Below are positions 1 to 14,100 of a DNA stretch of 64,000 nucleotides, piece by piece (positions within the stretch are counted from its first letter, which is position 1; the number at the start of each line of letters is the position of its first letter). The position numbers were made by a program, and so were the translations under genes. The DNA comes from Pectinophora gossypiella. Lineage: Eukaryota > Arthropoda > Insecta > Lepidoptera > Gelechiidae. The stretch is taken from assembly GCF_024362695.1 (NCBI RefSeq), contig NC_065419.1:10354678-10418677 (forward strand). Reading direction: 5' to 3'. The notes beneath the pieces are model-generated. The model was given only the letters and a program-made list of their open reading frames with translations, was not told the DNA's origin and did no database searches.

Positions 1-857
1 TAATGCGGCTCTACGCACATTATTAAATTAATTCAGCTTCGAAAATATACATAGTTACAATATTCAAGGCGTGAATTGCAATCGTATAATCAACAAAAAT
101 ACTTAATTTACTTAATTATATGTTCAATACATAAGAACTTAAATGATAAATACCAGATCTACGTTACTTAAACTACTGAAGTAAAAATGAGTGACACCAA
201 AATAAAATTATCGCACTGTGTATATTTTCCTAGCCGATTACAATAGCTTTTAATAACGAAATTCTTTTCCATAGATACAAGTAATTATGGTCAAAAATAT
301 AAACTGATACTAAGTACTAAAATAATTTTTAATATTTACAAGATGTTGGCTTTAAATTAAATCATGATTCATATCGTCCTAGAATAAAGTTCTTACTTAA
401 AACGTCACTATTATGAAATACATAATAACTAAATAATAAATAACATTTCTTAATGCATAAACTTATGAACCAGTCACATTTTAATTTACTTAATGTGGAA
501 TATAAAATTAAACTGCATACAAACTGTTCCTTTCTAAATAATACTATTACATCCAACAATAACATAGCGAATAAAAATAAAAATATTGCCTAAAATTTTG
601 ATAAACTAATTTTTTAAAATTTGGAGGTAAACAAAACACTGCACAAACAAACCTTATGAGATCTTTACGAAAACCAAATCCACATTGCAATACGTACAAA
701 TGCAAACATACCTCTAGCAACTTTAAAAATGTATCCAAACTTGCACTAATAATACTTTGCGAAAGTAACACTAACCTTAAATACATTTACATGCATTAAT
801 TGTAGCCTATACAGTAAATCTATCTAAAACGCACCGTTAGAACTAAACTTATCATAC
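1..857 (-). other. Presumed 3' untranslated region of the Bowl-like gene
   Basis: This AT-rich stretch lies directly downstream of the bowl-like stop codon on the minus strand, and I see no other gene in it. Several minus-strand ATTAAA-type hexamers occur (for example at 249-254), but I see no canonical AATAAA that clearly marks the end. The transcript end is therefore not fixed and may lie outside the window. Confidence 0.45.
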
Positions 858-2145
858 TTAACGTCTCATTATGTCTTCTATACTGAAGCCTTTCTTAGGG
901 CCACTTGATTGGCTCCCTCCTGGTTTAGGGTTTGCATTCGGTTGAATGCCAACAATATTCTTTATCCCATTAGCAATAGAACTCGAAGTGGCTTCTTCAC
1001 TTTCTTTTACGTTACTCTGAGGACTGTCCTTGCAATTTGTCACACAAGTCGAAGTACTCGGAGCAGTATCCTTAGGAGGGGCATGTTTCACGATCAAGTC
1101 CTGAGCACAAGTCTGTTGCGGACCTAATACAGAGTGAGACAAAGGCCCATAAGGAATCTGAGGATGAGGTGGAGGCATTGGCAATCCAAACTTATGATAC
1201 GAAGGCATCCCCATTATCGCTGGAGTTATTCCAACCACAACATCTCCATTACCAAGTGTTTGTCGCGGCATAGATAAATTCGTAGGTTCTGGTGATCGAC
1301 TTCTGTATATGGCAGCACATGATCGCACGTTATCTCCAATATCTGGCGGATGACTCCTCTTTCTAAATGGACTTATGTACATACCAGATGGCCCGGGATC
1401 TATAGGTGGACTACTCATCTGATTCATTTTCGATGGATCAGGTTGAGGAATTTGATGCAAATCTCTGCGAATCTGAAGTTGTGGATGTCTTATAGGTTGC
1501 TCTGGTAATTCAGTATAACGCATTTCCTTTTCAATAATTTCATCAGATGTGTACCGCCGCTTTTCATACGGGTCTGATGGCAAACGATGCTTATCTGTAT
1601 GTTGTGGACGCATCGTGTACGGGCTGGCTCTGTTAGTAGCCTCATTGTGGTGGCAATGAGTGCGTTCCACTGCAGAAGGTGAAGACCGTCTTGGTCTTTC
1701 TTCGCTTTGCTCTCGTCCAATACTTTCAATAGATGACGATCTCGCACGTCTTACAGGAGAGTGCTCAGGAGAAGAGAGCTCTGGATCTTCGTCGTCGTAT
1801 CCCGGCTCGATAGGCGAACCTGGTCTTCCGATGTCCTCTTCGCCTACGTCTAATACATCTCCAGGAGGGACGTCTCCTACAGCGTGGGTTAAAGCATGAC
1901 GCCGCAAATCGCAATTTCTTCGGAACACTTTTCCACATGAGTTGCACTCGTAGGGTTTGTGGTCCGTGTGAGTAAGCAGATGAGTCTTGAGGTTTGACCG
2001 CTGATTGAAGCTCCGGCTGCAGACTGGGCATTTGTGTGGGGACTCCTCCATATGAAGAATCTTGTGAACTGCCAGAGTTCGCGATTGGCAGAATCCTTTC
2101 CCACATTCCGTGCATTTGAACGGTTTCTCCTTGGAGTGTATGTAC
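858..2145 (-). CDS. bowl: Bowl-like gene, terminal coding exon: end of finger 2 to C-terminus
   Basis: The acceptor TTCTTGTTACAG ends at 2146. The exon opens with G completing Arg295, followed by YIHSKEKPFKC, which restores finger 2 and leads directly into fingers 3-5. This exact fit supports the junction with the exon 22 kb away. After finger 5 the chain is Ser/Pro/Arg-rich and disordered, with repeated SPEHSPVRR/RSRSPEP-type segments. It includes EPTNLSMP, which resembles a CtBP-type PxNLS motif, and finishes with the eh1-like C-terminus and TAA at 858-860. Roughly 290 bases of other-frame ORFs overlap it but carry no family signature. Confidence 0.87.
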
Positions 2146-5100
2146 CTGTAACAAGAAAAGTGAAATTGAATTCCTGAGTTATTTTTAGTCTGATGTTGGA
2201 GATAGAATGAATAATACCTTATTACTTTATGAACGTTCGATGAAAACGATTTAAATTCGCACCATAAAATATCGCGGTTTAATTAAATGCCTGGGGAGGG
2301 GCGGGGTGAAATCGAACACAAGTTCTGCAGATCTTTAAATGAAACGTGCCTTATTTATGAATCTTCGTTGCAACACGTAGATAGAAACGCAGCAGGGTAT
2401 AATTGAGTTTAACAAGTGGCCATTTAGCAATTATCTTTACAATAGTGTCTGCTAACGAAGAGTTGGTCGCCAATCAATTAAATAACTTATTGACTTTATT
2501 CGCAAAAAGTTAGCTGGACGAGGAGACGCACATTTAAGTGTCAGTAAAAATCTAAATATTGGCAAAATTTTAGCGTTATGGCCACTATCCTGCGTCGCCG
2601 CACCTTGAACGTGATCCGAGTAACTTGAGCCTTCAGTCTCAAGGCAAGACCGACGACGCATGCGCGAGACTCGACAGTTAACCAGTCAACTTAGACCTTT
2701 GCAAATTCTTTTCGCTCCCCTTCTTATCGCGCCATTACCGTATTGAAGACGAGATGAAGAGGCCAACTTAAATTGGTTCCGTTCCACAAGAGTTCCAGTT
2801 CAGCCGAATCGAATTACGTTAAAAGCATTTTGTGGCCAATCGCTGCGATTAATAATTACTATTAACATCGACTGTATTGAGTTTCTAGAGAACAGCTTGA
2901 GTACCTACACGAGTAATATCGTGAAAGGAGACATCCAAGTACTTTAAGCGTGATTGAAATTCTATAGCAATGATGCAAGTTTTTGTTTTTAGATAACTCT
3001 TTAATACCGGACTGGGCCGTTTCTTTTCATGCCTTAACACATTTTGAGGTGGTAGTAAGGTCATTGACATGAAAATGAATTTGTACGTATTTAATTTGCA
3101 ATAAACGATTAGCCGGTAAACTTTGCAACTACATGCCAATCGGTTCTACTAACTTAAACTGACGGGTACTTTAACTACAAGAAAAAAGTCTGTAATAACT
3201 CTGTTTATCGCTAAGCACTCATTTAACTATATACTAGATCATTAGCGTTTGTAGCTATTATTTTTTTACTTCATCAACATGAGTACCTATTATTCGACGA
3301 TATTGAACTTTTTTTGAAGGAAACGAACCAAGTCGAAGGTAGTTTGCAAATTAATAAAGGAAGTATGCAAGAGTTGTGCCATCGTTATAGTGATCGTGAG
3401 GATGATAATAACCTGTTCTAATGTGTTTTAAACATTTCATATGGAAATTTTATGCGTTATACGCGATATTGCGCTAAAGATGAAACTACATCATCATCTA
3501 ATTGCCTTTTTCACTGTACCTAATATCAATTATTTACTTTTGGTTATGAAGTTGTTTCTATAATTATTTTTTCGAAAGGTATGTGTTTTCGAAGGGTCTA
3601 CTTTATCATGGAGTTTTCTAGAAGTTTGTTTACTATCGTAGAAACATGTTTAGCATTTTTATGAACACGAACGTATAGAGCGGTTTGTAATCCTCGTAAG
3701 TTCAAGTGAAACAAGTCAACAGATTGAGCAAATATTGTAAGTCCTAGAGAAGTCCAAGAAATGTGAACTAGTACTATACAGTATTTCTTCGAAACCAGAA
3801 GTCGTTTTCCTTAAACTAATTCATTTAATTCATAAAAACTAAGCTCATTTAACGCTGCTTGCTAATCCTGCTATCATGTAAGTATCTTACCTGAAATTAT
3901 ATATTTATTTTGGAAATACAGGATTGAGATTTTTAAATTGAATAATCCCAGCAATGCGGGACCAACAACTAATGATGATGACTCCAGACATTCCTGTGCT
4001 TGTCATGCAAAGAATGCTCAGCATAAATATATATCATTACCCTACGAATAAACACAAAAAGTTGTAATCAACGTGGGTCCCCTCATATTTTTCAAAGAAT
4101 TTTGTACTGGTGCCTGTAAGGAATTTTTATAATTACTTATTATTATTATGATAAAATGAATTACTATTTCTACCTTAGTATACATTAAAATAATCCTCCT
4201 AAAGGCTTGTACCAGAGCTTTTGTGGTTATTTCAAAATGGATTTTTTTAATCAGTGTCAACGTTACATTGTATCAAATACTACGTTTTTATTGCCCACGG
4301 AAGACTAAGATTCATTTTGGCTTTTATATTTTTTATGCATGTTAAGGTTAAAAGTTCATATCAAGATCGTACACGATATAATATTAAAGATATTATATAT
4401 AATTATTGGATTGCAATACCATATTTGCCTGTCTCGTCTTTTCAAATATTGACTCTAGGTGATTTCCGCAAATTAGCGGACGGCCTTATGTTTGTTTTCA
4501 CGGATGATTTATGCATAATTGATAAAAACTGCTGACATCATAGTTCACGCAAACAATTGCATTGAAATTAAGAGAATGATTAAAGATGCAAATGAAAGGT
4601 AATAAGGAAGAAATATTAAGTACTTATAAACAATTTCCGCACATCTCAAAAGTATGACTGCATAATTCAAGAAGTAAAAAAATAAGATTCGTGCAGTACG
4701 AAGATTTTAAATACAACGTAAGTAGTATAGACCAGTATATTGTAAAAATAGTTAACAATACTAAAACTAACCCATATATGCAAAATGAAAGTAAACAATA
4801 TGATACGAAATAACGAGGCGACAGAAATTAAAATCCACAAATCGATGTAAGAGGTAAAGGGAAAGTTCATTTTATAACCAACAAAATGAATGAATGGAAT
4901 CTACTAGCTGGCACGAATCGCGTCGCTGCGTCACGCAAATATTGTGACGGACAGACAGACCGGTTTACAAAGTACACATAACTTGGTCTGTCAACTCACG
5001 AAGGTTGAGAACATGGTAACTGGAGATTTTGATCAATGTTGGTGGTATTTTTAATAACACACATAGATGGAAATACTTAAAATAGACACGTATATACGAA

Positions 5101-8100
5101 ATAATAATAATGACTACTAACTTAGTGCTCTATAAATTAAAGCCGAACATAAAGCTAGAGTAATATATAACTTTTGATTTAATTAAATCGATGCAACAAC
5201 TATAATCAAAATCGTAGTACAAATTAGTGACTATAAATAAAATGAAGACGATAAGTTTTAATTTTAAAATGAAATTGAGAACTCTATCAACGATTGACTA
5301 AGCTCGATGACGGATTCGGAAACACCCGTCAGACAACTTCACTAAGACATCAAAGCAACCGCCAACGGATTCAAATTAACAAGGCAATTACAAAGTTACT
5401 TTGAAACGTTTGCTTCGAGCCGGCCGAAACTATAAAATCTACAATTCACACTGTTCAAACAGTAAGAAAGCCAAGCCGTGGAAGGCATAAAATTGGAAGA
5501 AACATTTTATAAATGTCACTTAAATAGTGATATTAATTGTAAGTTAAAAAGAGGCAACGTTAAACATACAAAAAAGTTAGGATAATCGTAAAGAATACAC
5601 ATAATTAATGACATAAACAAATCTTTCCCTCCCAACTGTCTTATCGTACCAGTTTGATCAATTCTGACGTTAAATAAAATATAAGTAACGTCTGTCTCTT
5701 CTTATTATACACTGAGATAAAGATCGCGATGGACAGTCGCTCAGAATCCCATCAAGACACGGAGCAGAGATAAAAAAGTGAAGTTCAAAATTACAGAGAG
5801 GACTGAGGTCCGGCGCTAATGGGCTACATTAAAAAATATTTTCCATTACGGTTGCCGGTCAGATAATGTGTTTTGGTGGAAGAAACACTTACTGAGGCGC
5901 CAGTAATGAAAATCGGGAAGTGACTCATGATAAAATAACGTATAAAAATGTTACTGATATTGATAATAAAGTTGGAAAACCTGTAACAAATAGTTTTCAA
6001 ATTACTCGTTTAAGGCAAGAACTGAAAAATACTGCAATAGCAAATAGAAACGGGTTCCGAAATGTCCCCGTTTCATTTGACAAACAACTACAAGCATTGT
6101 GACAAAACGCGAATAAGCACTAAAATATCTCAGAAAATCATTCGCATCGGTCAACGTTCATAGACACCCGACACAAATAGCTATCTCGAAAGATATTAAG
6201 TCCAAGAGACTGAAGATTAGTATTTCATCTATCGATTCAGGTCAAAATCGATGTTTTTTTTTTCCAATCCAATCGTATGTTCGATATTGCCTATCGACTG
6301 GCGATCAAGAGCTCAGTAACAATCATAGAGCGAAGATCGATATAGAACTGTCAAAAATTATTGAAATAGTCGTAAGTCATGAAACGTAGGTTGAAGAATG
6401 TTATCATAAACTTGTTTAAAAAAAGAAACAAATGATGAGAGCATTTTTTTTGTCCTCGCCACATTCATGTTAAGTAAATTACGCAAGTTTAAGTTTTTAT
6501 CAGTCTTGAACAATTATACAGAAGTTTAAGTACTTCTTAATGCGACAATTCCCCAGTTAATAATAGAATTGATTATTGGACTGTAACTATCTAAATTTAT
6601 AATAAGTCTATAAAGCATTCGGTTCTACGAAGCAAATCAATTTCTCTCAATAGTTTTTATTGTAGCTGAATGGTAGGTAGACTGGACACCATACGTGTAC
6701 CGCGGTATTGGTAACTTGATAATATAATATTGTGCATACATCAACTCTTTGTGTTTGGTCTCTATTAAAGCTTAGATTATCACTTTTATTAATGTGTATA
6801 ATAAATTCAAGCATTGTCTCTTTTTCTGACATAGAAACATTTATAGGACTATTTTTATTGTATATCTTGCATCTTAACCAGTTTTATAAAGCGTTTGAAA
6901 TGGAATTTGATATCAAAATAGAAAGAGGATTTCTCATTTTCAATCTCATATGAAGCGTTTTTCTACTTAAAAGTAAAGAGAGCAGGTCCGTCGATTGCGC
7001 GCGTTGGAATGCTGCGGCGTGGGTCACTGCCCGATCTCCGTCCCCCGCCGCTCCTCTCGCAAGCCCATCTCAACATCTAAGCCTCCTATCACCTAGATTA
7101 ATCGTCCCAAGTCTTTTCTCATTAAAACTACTAATAATTACTTAAGAAATGATTTACGACATGACATGTCTTTTACTAAAATCCGGCTTATCAGTTGAGG
7201 ACCAACTCCAAATGTAAATTCCATCATTTAACATAAAACCAGGGCAATACACTTAAAACACAAAGTTAAAACGAATATTCAACGAAATGACATCACAGCA
7301 ATTAAATAAGGAAACTTAAAATTTAAAAGAGACAAAAGCACCGTATTTATGATAATGTTTGTTGCAGCTTTAATTAGGTAGGTATTAGCAAAACCCACAC
7401 AAGTGCAAAACGGTAGCGACAGATAATACATTAAATTTATTCTCAGAAACGGCTACAAGTCCAATACCACTTGTAAGTAAATCAAAACCGCTTATAAATA
7501 GCTTTTATTAACATAATCTCGCGATTTGTATAATGAAGTGGCGGATTTTGTTATTCAAAATCACTCGGTTTTCAGGGAGATGCATTGGAATGTGATTTTA
7601 TTGCTCATTAACAATTTTCTGTTATTGTTACTATTTTTGTACCTACATTTAGACTAAAAGCTTTAGATTTTATCTTTATTAATGCAAAGTTTATTTAAAT
7701 TGTGATTGTGTTATATACAGTGTTTATGAATTTTGCATTTATGATTATAAAGTGGTATTCATGGCATATCTGATCGTGGTCTTTTGAAACAAATCATTCT
7801 GATACGGTCAAAAGTCTTCATTCTTAACCCGAATCCGTGGAAGGAAAAATGCCGAAAGGACTGAAATAAAGATTGGTATAAAAAATGTTGGATCCCGCTG
7901 CGTTTGGTGTACATTTAAATCCGTACGGTGTCTCACAGAAGACGCGTATGCCGTATTAGGGTACATAAAAGGTGTATTTAAGCAACTGCGCTTGGTTGCG
8001 CTGTCGGGCCCACGCAATGTTTTATCTCTTTACAACCAACTGAGCTGGTTTCCTTTAAGTCGATTTATTGTTATGCTACTAATATCTCAGCCTCAGTACA

Positions 8101-11100
8101 AACGCCAACGCCTCGGTTGCTCTCAGCTAATTAACATTAGAATAGCAGAATTTAGTGGGAACTGTTGACTCAGAAGCTTTACGAAAGAGCCTTTGTGCTT
8201 TTGCCTTTGTCGTTATAGCTAAGAACAAACTAGGTAAGTATAACAAACCTAGAAATGCTTATATAGTACTTGAGGTAACTACACAGTATTTAACACTTAA
8301 TTGGAAATTGTATTGTATAGTTTAGCTTCCGTTATATATTTTTCCAACTAGAAATAGTCTCTCCGGTTCCATAGGAAAGCAAACCTTAACACCTTTGCAT
8401 CAAAGCCACTTGAAAGTTCAAATAGATCTTACTTGAACAACAAGGTCTACATTAGCATAAAAGCTGTACGGCATAAGCATAATGTTTCTAAATTCTCAAT
8501 ATCGGAACCCGTATTGGCAGTAGCTAAACATTTTCATGTAGTATATGACAGAATGCAAATGAAGCAAAGTGTCGTTCACATGAGTATTTTCGCAACGGGT
8601 CGGCTGACATTAGCATTCTCATTAGACACCGTTTTTTGCAACTTAACAAAATGGAGATGTCAATACACTTAGTTCTGTTTTTATTTTTGATATTATAACG
8701 CTGTGCAAGACGGTTATTTGAATTAAATCAGTCTAAACGTATTCTCGTTTGTTGGTGTCTTTAAAAAAGGAAGAATAGTAGTCCCAAAATACAGCCTTGA
8801 GGCGTAAAGCTTGATTGGAGAAATCATAAAGATCGGGCGTTTTTTCTTCAATATACAACGTACTGCAACATTTTAACGCTATAATCAACTAATTGAATAT
8901 GATGCGACCGAAAATAGTACGTCGTTAATGAGGTAGTTTCGTCTGCGTACGTTTAATAGATTCTACGTGGGCGTGTTGCTTTCAATCGTTGGTAGTAGTA
9001 CAATGAGTCATTACCGTGCTAGACGGTGGGTCTCGGTTATAATGATCTGGGCTACCTACGTCGGCGAGAGTTGCTCTTTATGTGTGACAATGGAAGCTTG
9101 CTTTGACTTAATGAGCTTTGCTGATTTTCGAAACGGTTTTGCTAGTCTAACACCGTTAAGACTTATGCTTGATTGCTATGTGAAGATCCTTTGCTAATGC
9201 CATTAAAAGTATGTAATTTCAAAAGAGTTTGTATACACGACACAAACTGATTTACGGATCAATAAAGAAGAGGAATAAAAATTACAAAGCTACTTAATTG
9301 TCAAAGGCTTTTCGGTACACCCTTTTGCTGCAGCCCCAAAAAGTTAATGGAAAAATAATACAGTCCACGTAGAGTTGCATAGCTCCACGCAACATCATTT
9401 ATTTTCTGTTGTTATACCAAAGAAATTTTGTATTCGTCGCGCGGCGGTATAAAAAGTTGACTCCCCAAAAGTTGGACAGGTACGTGGACAAAAAATAAAT
9501 GAAAAATACTAATGGAGCGACGCGTGGAGGTTGGAGGCCGCTCAGAGGTAAGTAGCCGATAAAAAACTAAATGCTGATGTTAGAAATAGGTTTGGAGCAA
9601 AGCCTTGTCAGTGTAAATGAATAGATCCGAAAATGAAATTCGAAATTTTAATACAAGAAGGATCATTAACTTCGGAATTTCTGCAGCTAACGTTTAATTC
9701 ACCGCCTTAAAATAATGACTAGGCGTAGGTATTCCATCTATTTGTGGTAATTGAAAAACAATTGCGCAGTAACGATAAAAAGGTAGTAAATACAGAAAGG
9801 GGTAATAAGTGTCAACCATTTATTGCAAGACCGCTTGCGGGCAAATTGCAAAGTGTTTAGTGGCTGCTTTAACAGACTTCCCGAACCAAAGATAATTTAT
9901 TAAGCTTGCATTGAATTAAATATCATATTCAATACTTTATTACAACAAAAGAACTCATATTCAGGGAGTATCTACATTTAAATTATCAATGTAATTCAAT
10001 TACATTTTGCATACTATGGACATTGTGTCATAATGTCGGGGAAAACCTTGACATACACTTATATAATAATATTACAATGTATTAACAAGGTGCAAAAGTA
10101 ATCCTTCAGGAGGCGCCAGAATCCAATTGGAAAGACATAATGTGTTTCATTGGCTCGAGTTTATGGCTCGAACATTCACTGACACTCGGCAACATTAACC
10201 CACGTGGCAATAGCCTACTATACAGCGTCTGTAGCCGGTTTGCCAGCGCTGGCGCAGCCCAAGCGACGTATTGGGAGCGACGGCTAGCCGCTGCCGCTTC
10301 ACACTCAATTTCACCTCTGACTGACGCAAACATTCATTCTGCTGTGTACTTGACGTCTTGTGTTGGCGTGTCAGGTGCTTTAGTCTTACCTACCTTCATA
10401 TAAACCTTTTTTGATACTTCCAAGTATGATATAAATCTTATGTCTGTATCTCCCGCTTCATTCCCTACACAACTGGTTCGAAAGCCGACACAGCAATTCA
10501 GCCTTCCTTATCTGCGATCAAGTACGCTCTGTAAGTGCTCTATATAGCCTTTGAGCTCGGACGACTAGTCATGATTACTTCACCTGACATTTCCTAATTG
10601 ATTAACTCTTCTTTTTATATCTATAATTAAACATGCTTTTTTATATACGTTTTACCTGTTACGATATTATCGAATTTCTATTATAAAAAATTGGCGCCTC
10701 AATTTTGTAAAAAAAATATAATGAAATATAATACTTGATCGCGCTTGAATAGTTTCAAAAGACGCTCACGGATCACGTATTGTTTGATGATATTTGATAC
10801 CTAGATTGGTATAGACGTACATTTTGAATATGAAAAAACTGAAACCTCATGTACTTTTAACACTTGCATTTTAAGATTCATACGTTGAACACGGGTAGGT
10901 AATTTATTTTTACTGTCTCTAGTCCCGTTCCGTATACTCATTAAACAAGTTGATAAGATAAAAATATCAAAACAGATAAGGCTAACACAGACAGTGTCGG
11001 TGTAGACGGTAGAACAGACACGAGACTGTCCCACGAGCGAGTAGCATAGGAAGCAATATTATTCAACTCGTTCAAACTAGTCCTACTATCAGATTTATAA

Positions 11101-14100
11101 CTCCGGCTTTTGATTCATGACGGTCTCGGCTGGCAATTAAGCTGAGGTCTCCGATACCATTAATCAAAGCATATTGATAGGTCCAGTCTATGTACAAATC
11201 CAATTAGAGTCTGAATCCTTGCTACAATTTAGTTCCATCTTCTTATATGATTTATGAATGTGTAAAGGTACAATTAGGCCGCGGAGGCGAGTGTTAATTT
11301 TGGTTTCGTCGTAAATTCACTTTTAGTGGTGTATGTAATTGGGTGTAATCGTCTGTAATCGGTCCGTATAGGCGATGCTTCGAAGCTTTTCATGTGGGGA
11401 ACGTAACGAGTTTTCTTTGCTTATGTTTACTGTGGGAGATTAAGATAAATCGTATAAGTCATCATGGGTTACTCTACTTGCTTATTTACCAGAACCTATT
11501 TTTATTGAGCCTGGGTGCTTTGCCAGCCTTATTTAATTTTCATGCACTGTATCACTGCGACAATGGGAAGGAATTTGTGATCGCTGCCTTATACTATACT
11601 AGTTCGCTTTTAAACCCTACCTATTGTACATTTGTGTTAACATTACATTGAATTAGTTGAATATTTTGGTATAAGTATAGGATATTTCTGTTCTCTTGAA
11701 CGGGTGAGAGCCCTCAGCTCTCCCCATTTGTCCGGCCAAGTAGTTAATGCCATCTGCGGCAAATCTACAAGAAGTCACGTCAAAAAGAAAAAAATACTGT
11801 TCTCTTTTTAAACAGACCCTTTCAAGTGAAGTATATAAATTTTAGTGATTCCGCATTTTAATATGTCTTTACTTACGTAATGATTAATTAATATTATATG
11901 TAAGCGAAATGCTGAATGCAAAATGTTTCCCATTCTGTTTACAGAAAGACAGTACAACCTAAGGGCATTATAAATAAGTCGAATGCATCTAAATTCAATA
12001 AGAAACTGGTTCAATACAACTTCGTTTTATGATCATTCGTTAGTACACAACGTTTTTTATGTTATAACATTTTAGTATCACTGAATTTCTTTATGATATT
12101 AATAACGGGCAAGTAATCTAAAGTACACAATATTATACGTATAATGATGTTATTATATTTGATATAATTATTATTATAGTAGGTGTATAATATATTATTA
12201 GTAAATTAATCATGAGAAAGTTGCATCATAAATTCTAGAATTCTATCAGCAAACATTTTTCTTTTTTATTTAACTGTAGCTGGGGTTGTGATGGAATACG
12301 CTCCACAATCTCTCTCCTTCTCTCTCTTATTCTCTCTCTCTCTCTCTCATAATCCCCTCCGGTTGACTGAGGGGAGGACTGTACCCAAGGCACATATGTG
12401 GGCTATTTATGTATGTAAGTACGTATGCTATGAACTTATAATTGTGATTTTCTGTAATATTATTTTTTTCCCCTACTGTGTTTGTATTGTTACTGTGGTG
12501 TCCTCTAATAATAAATACTTTCTTTCTTTCTTTCTTTCTAAAATTATTACTATAATATATACTTTAATGCGATATAGCCTAATGATAACTCAATGTGATA
12601 TTATGTTTTCAAGTATATGATATACATAAATTAATTCATAAATTCTAATTTATAACTTTCTAATCATTTCTTCTCTGCATCGTAAGATCAGATAGATGTC
12701 AGCGTAAATGTAAGTGTGTTCTCCGGCATTCGTCTATAATTAATTCTATGATTGGTTTCTAAGATGACTAATCACTAGTAATCACTGTCGATATACTTGT
12801 ACACTTTTAACTATTAAATAATACATCATTTTTCGACGATTTGCACATGAAAACTGTATTTTTGGCATGAATATTCGTAATATAATACGAGTACATAATC
12901 ATATGCATACCTAATACATGAAATGATTGTACCCATGCCATAAAGAGGTACCTAGCCATAAAAGAATATTGAGTAATTATTGTTTGTTTTAAAGGCGACC
13001 TTATCTTCTAAGGTTCTTTTAGAATAGAAAGAACAGGCGGTTTAAAAAGGTCATATTCATACAATTCACCTAGAAAATACAAAATTGCTATTTGACATAA
13101 TTTGTTGACTTTGCAAACTTACTTTTATACGCCAAAAGACAAATTGCAATATTGCTTTTTAGACGAATTGCTATAAACTTTGTAAGTCTCCTAGAATACA
13201 AATATAATCACAAAGCACAGAACATGAAGCTCGGTGAAACGTGGATACTTAGTTCATCTTGCGATGAATGTATATCTGACCGTTAGTATTATATGATCTG
13301 TGATCTGACTACCTTTTGGGATATAGTCGATGTTGATGTTTTCGAATAGAATAACACAACAGTTTGTAATTGCTTTTCTACAATGAGATCCCTTTGCTGA
13401 GCGAAAATTGAAATATTATGCATTAAGTACCATTATATGAAGTTATACACTACTAAATATATAGCGACTATCCATTAAACACTCGACCCGAACTTTTTAT
13501 CACAACAGATTAGTTCAGTATAGCATAGTAATTGGTCTCATTAAGTCAGATATCGACTCAGTCTCGACTAATAAATGTTTATGACTATTCGAAAATCTTT
13601 TAAAAAGTCGATCAATGACTTTAATCTCTCATAAAATCTGGCTATACGTGCTTAGAACAGATTAAAGATGTTTCAAAGCCCGTTGTAATAAATAATATGA
13701 TTATTTCCTTTTGAAACTGGCTTGCTCTGACATTTTTCGTGTGAAATCAACCGAAAGAGGCTCTTTGTTAAAGGATTAAGATGAAATGGGCTCGGGTTGC
13801 CTTCGATTCGTAAAGCTACTTGTCATTCGTGTGAAATTTAAAAAAAGGCAAGCAATGTACTATTCGAGAAGCTATCGAAATAGATCTGTACTAAAGAAAT
13901 AATTATTTTATTACTAAGTTCAATTAAAGGTACTTAATACAATTAAAAAAAAAAAACATTCACTCATTGTACTAACACTATACTTCATAGGTAGGTATTA
14001 CTTTTTTTGTTGCCAAGTAGTTACATTGTGAAGTGTTTTACCTATTTATACAGATTTAACGCTGCATAACATTGTATTACACTTGTTAATTATATTAAGT

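Noticed and set aside
1765..2154. 129-codon minus ORF and other ORFs overlapping the Bowl-like last exon
   Set aside because: Out of frame with the zinc-finger coding sequence; they are shadows of the real exon.
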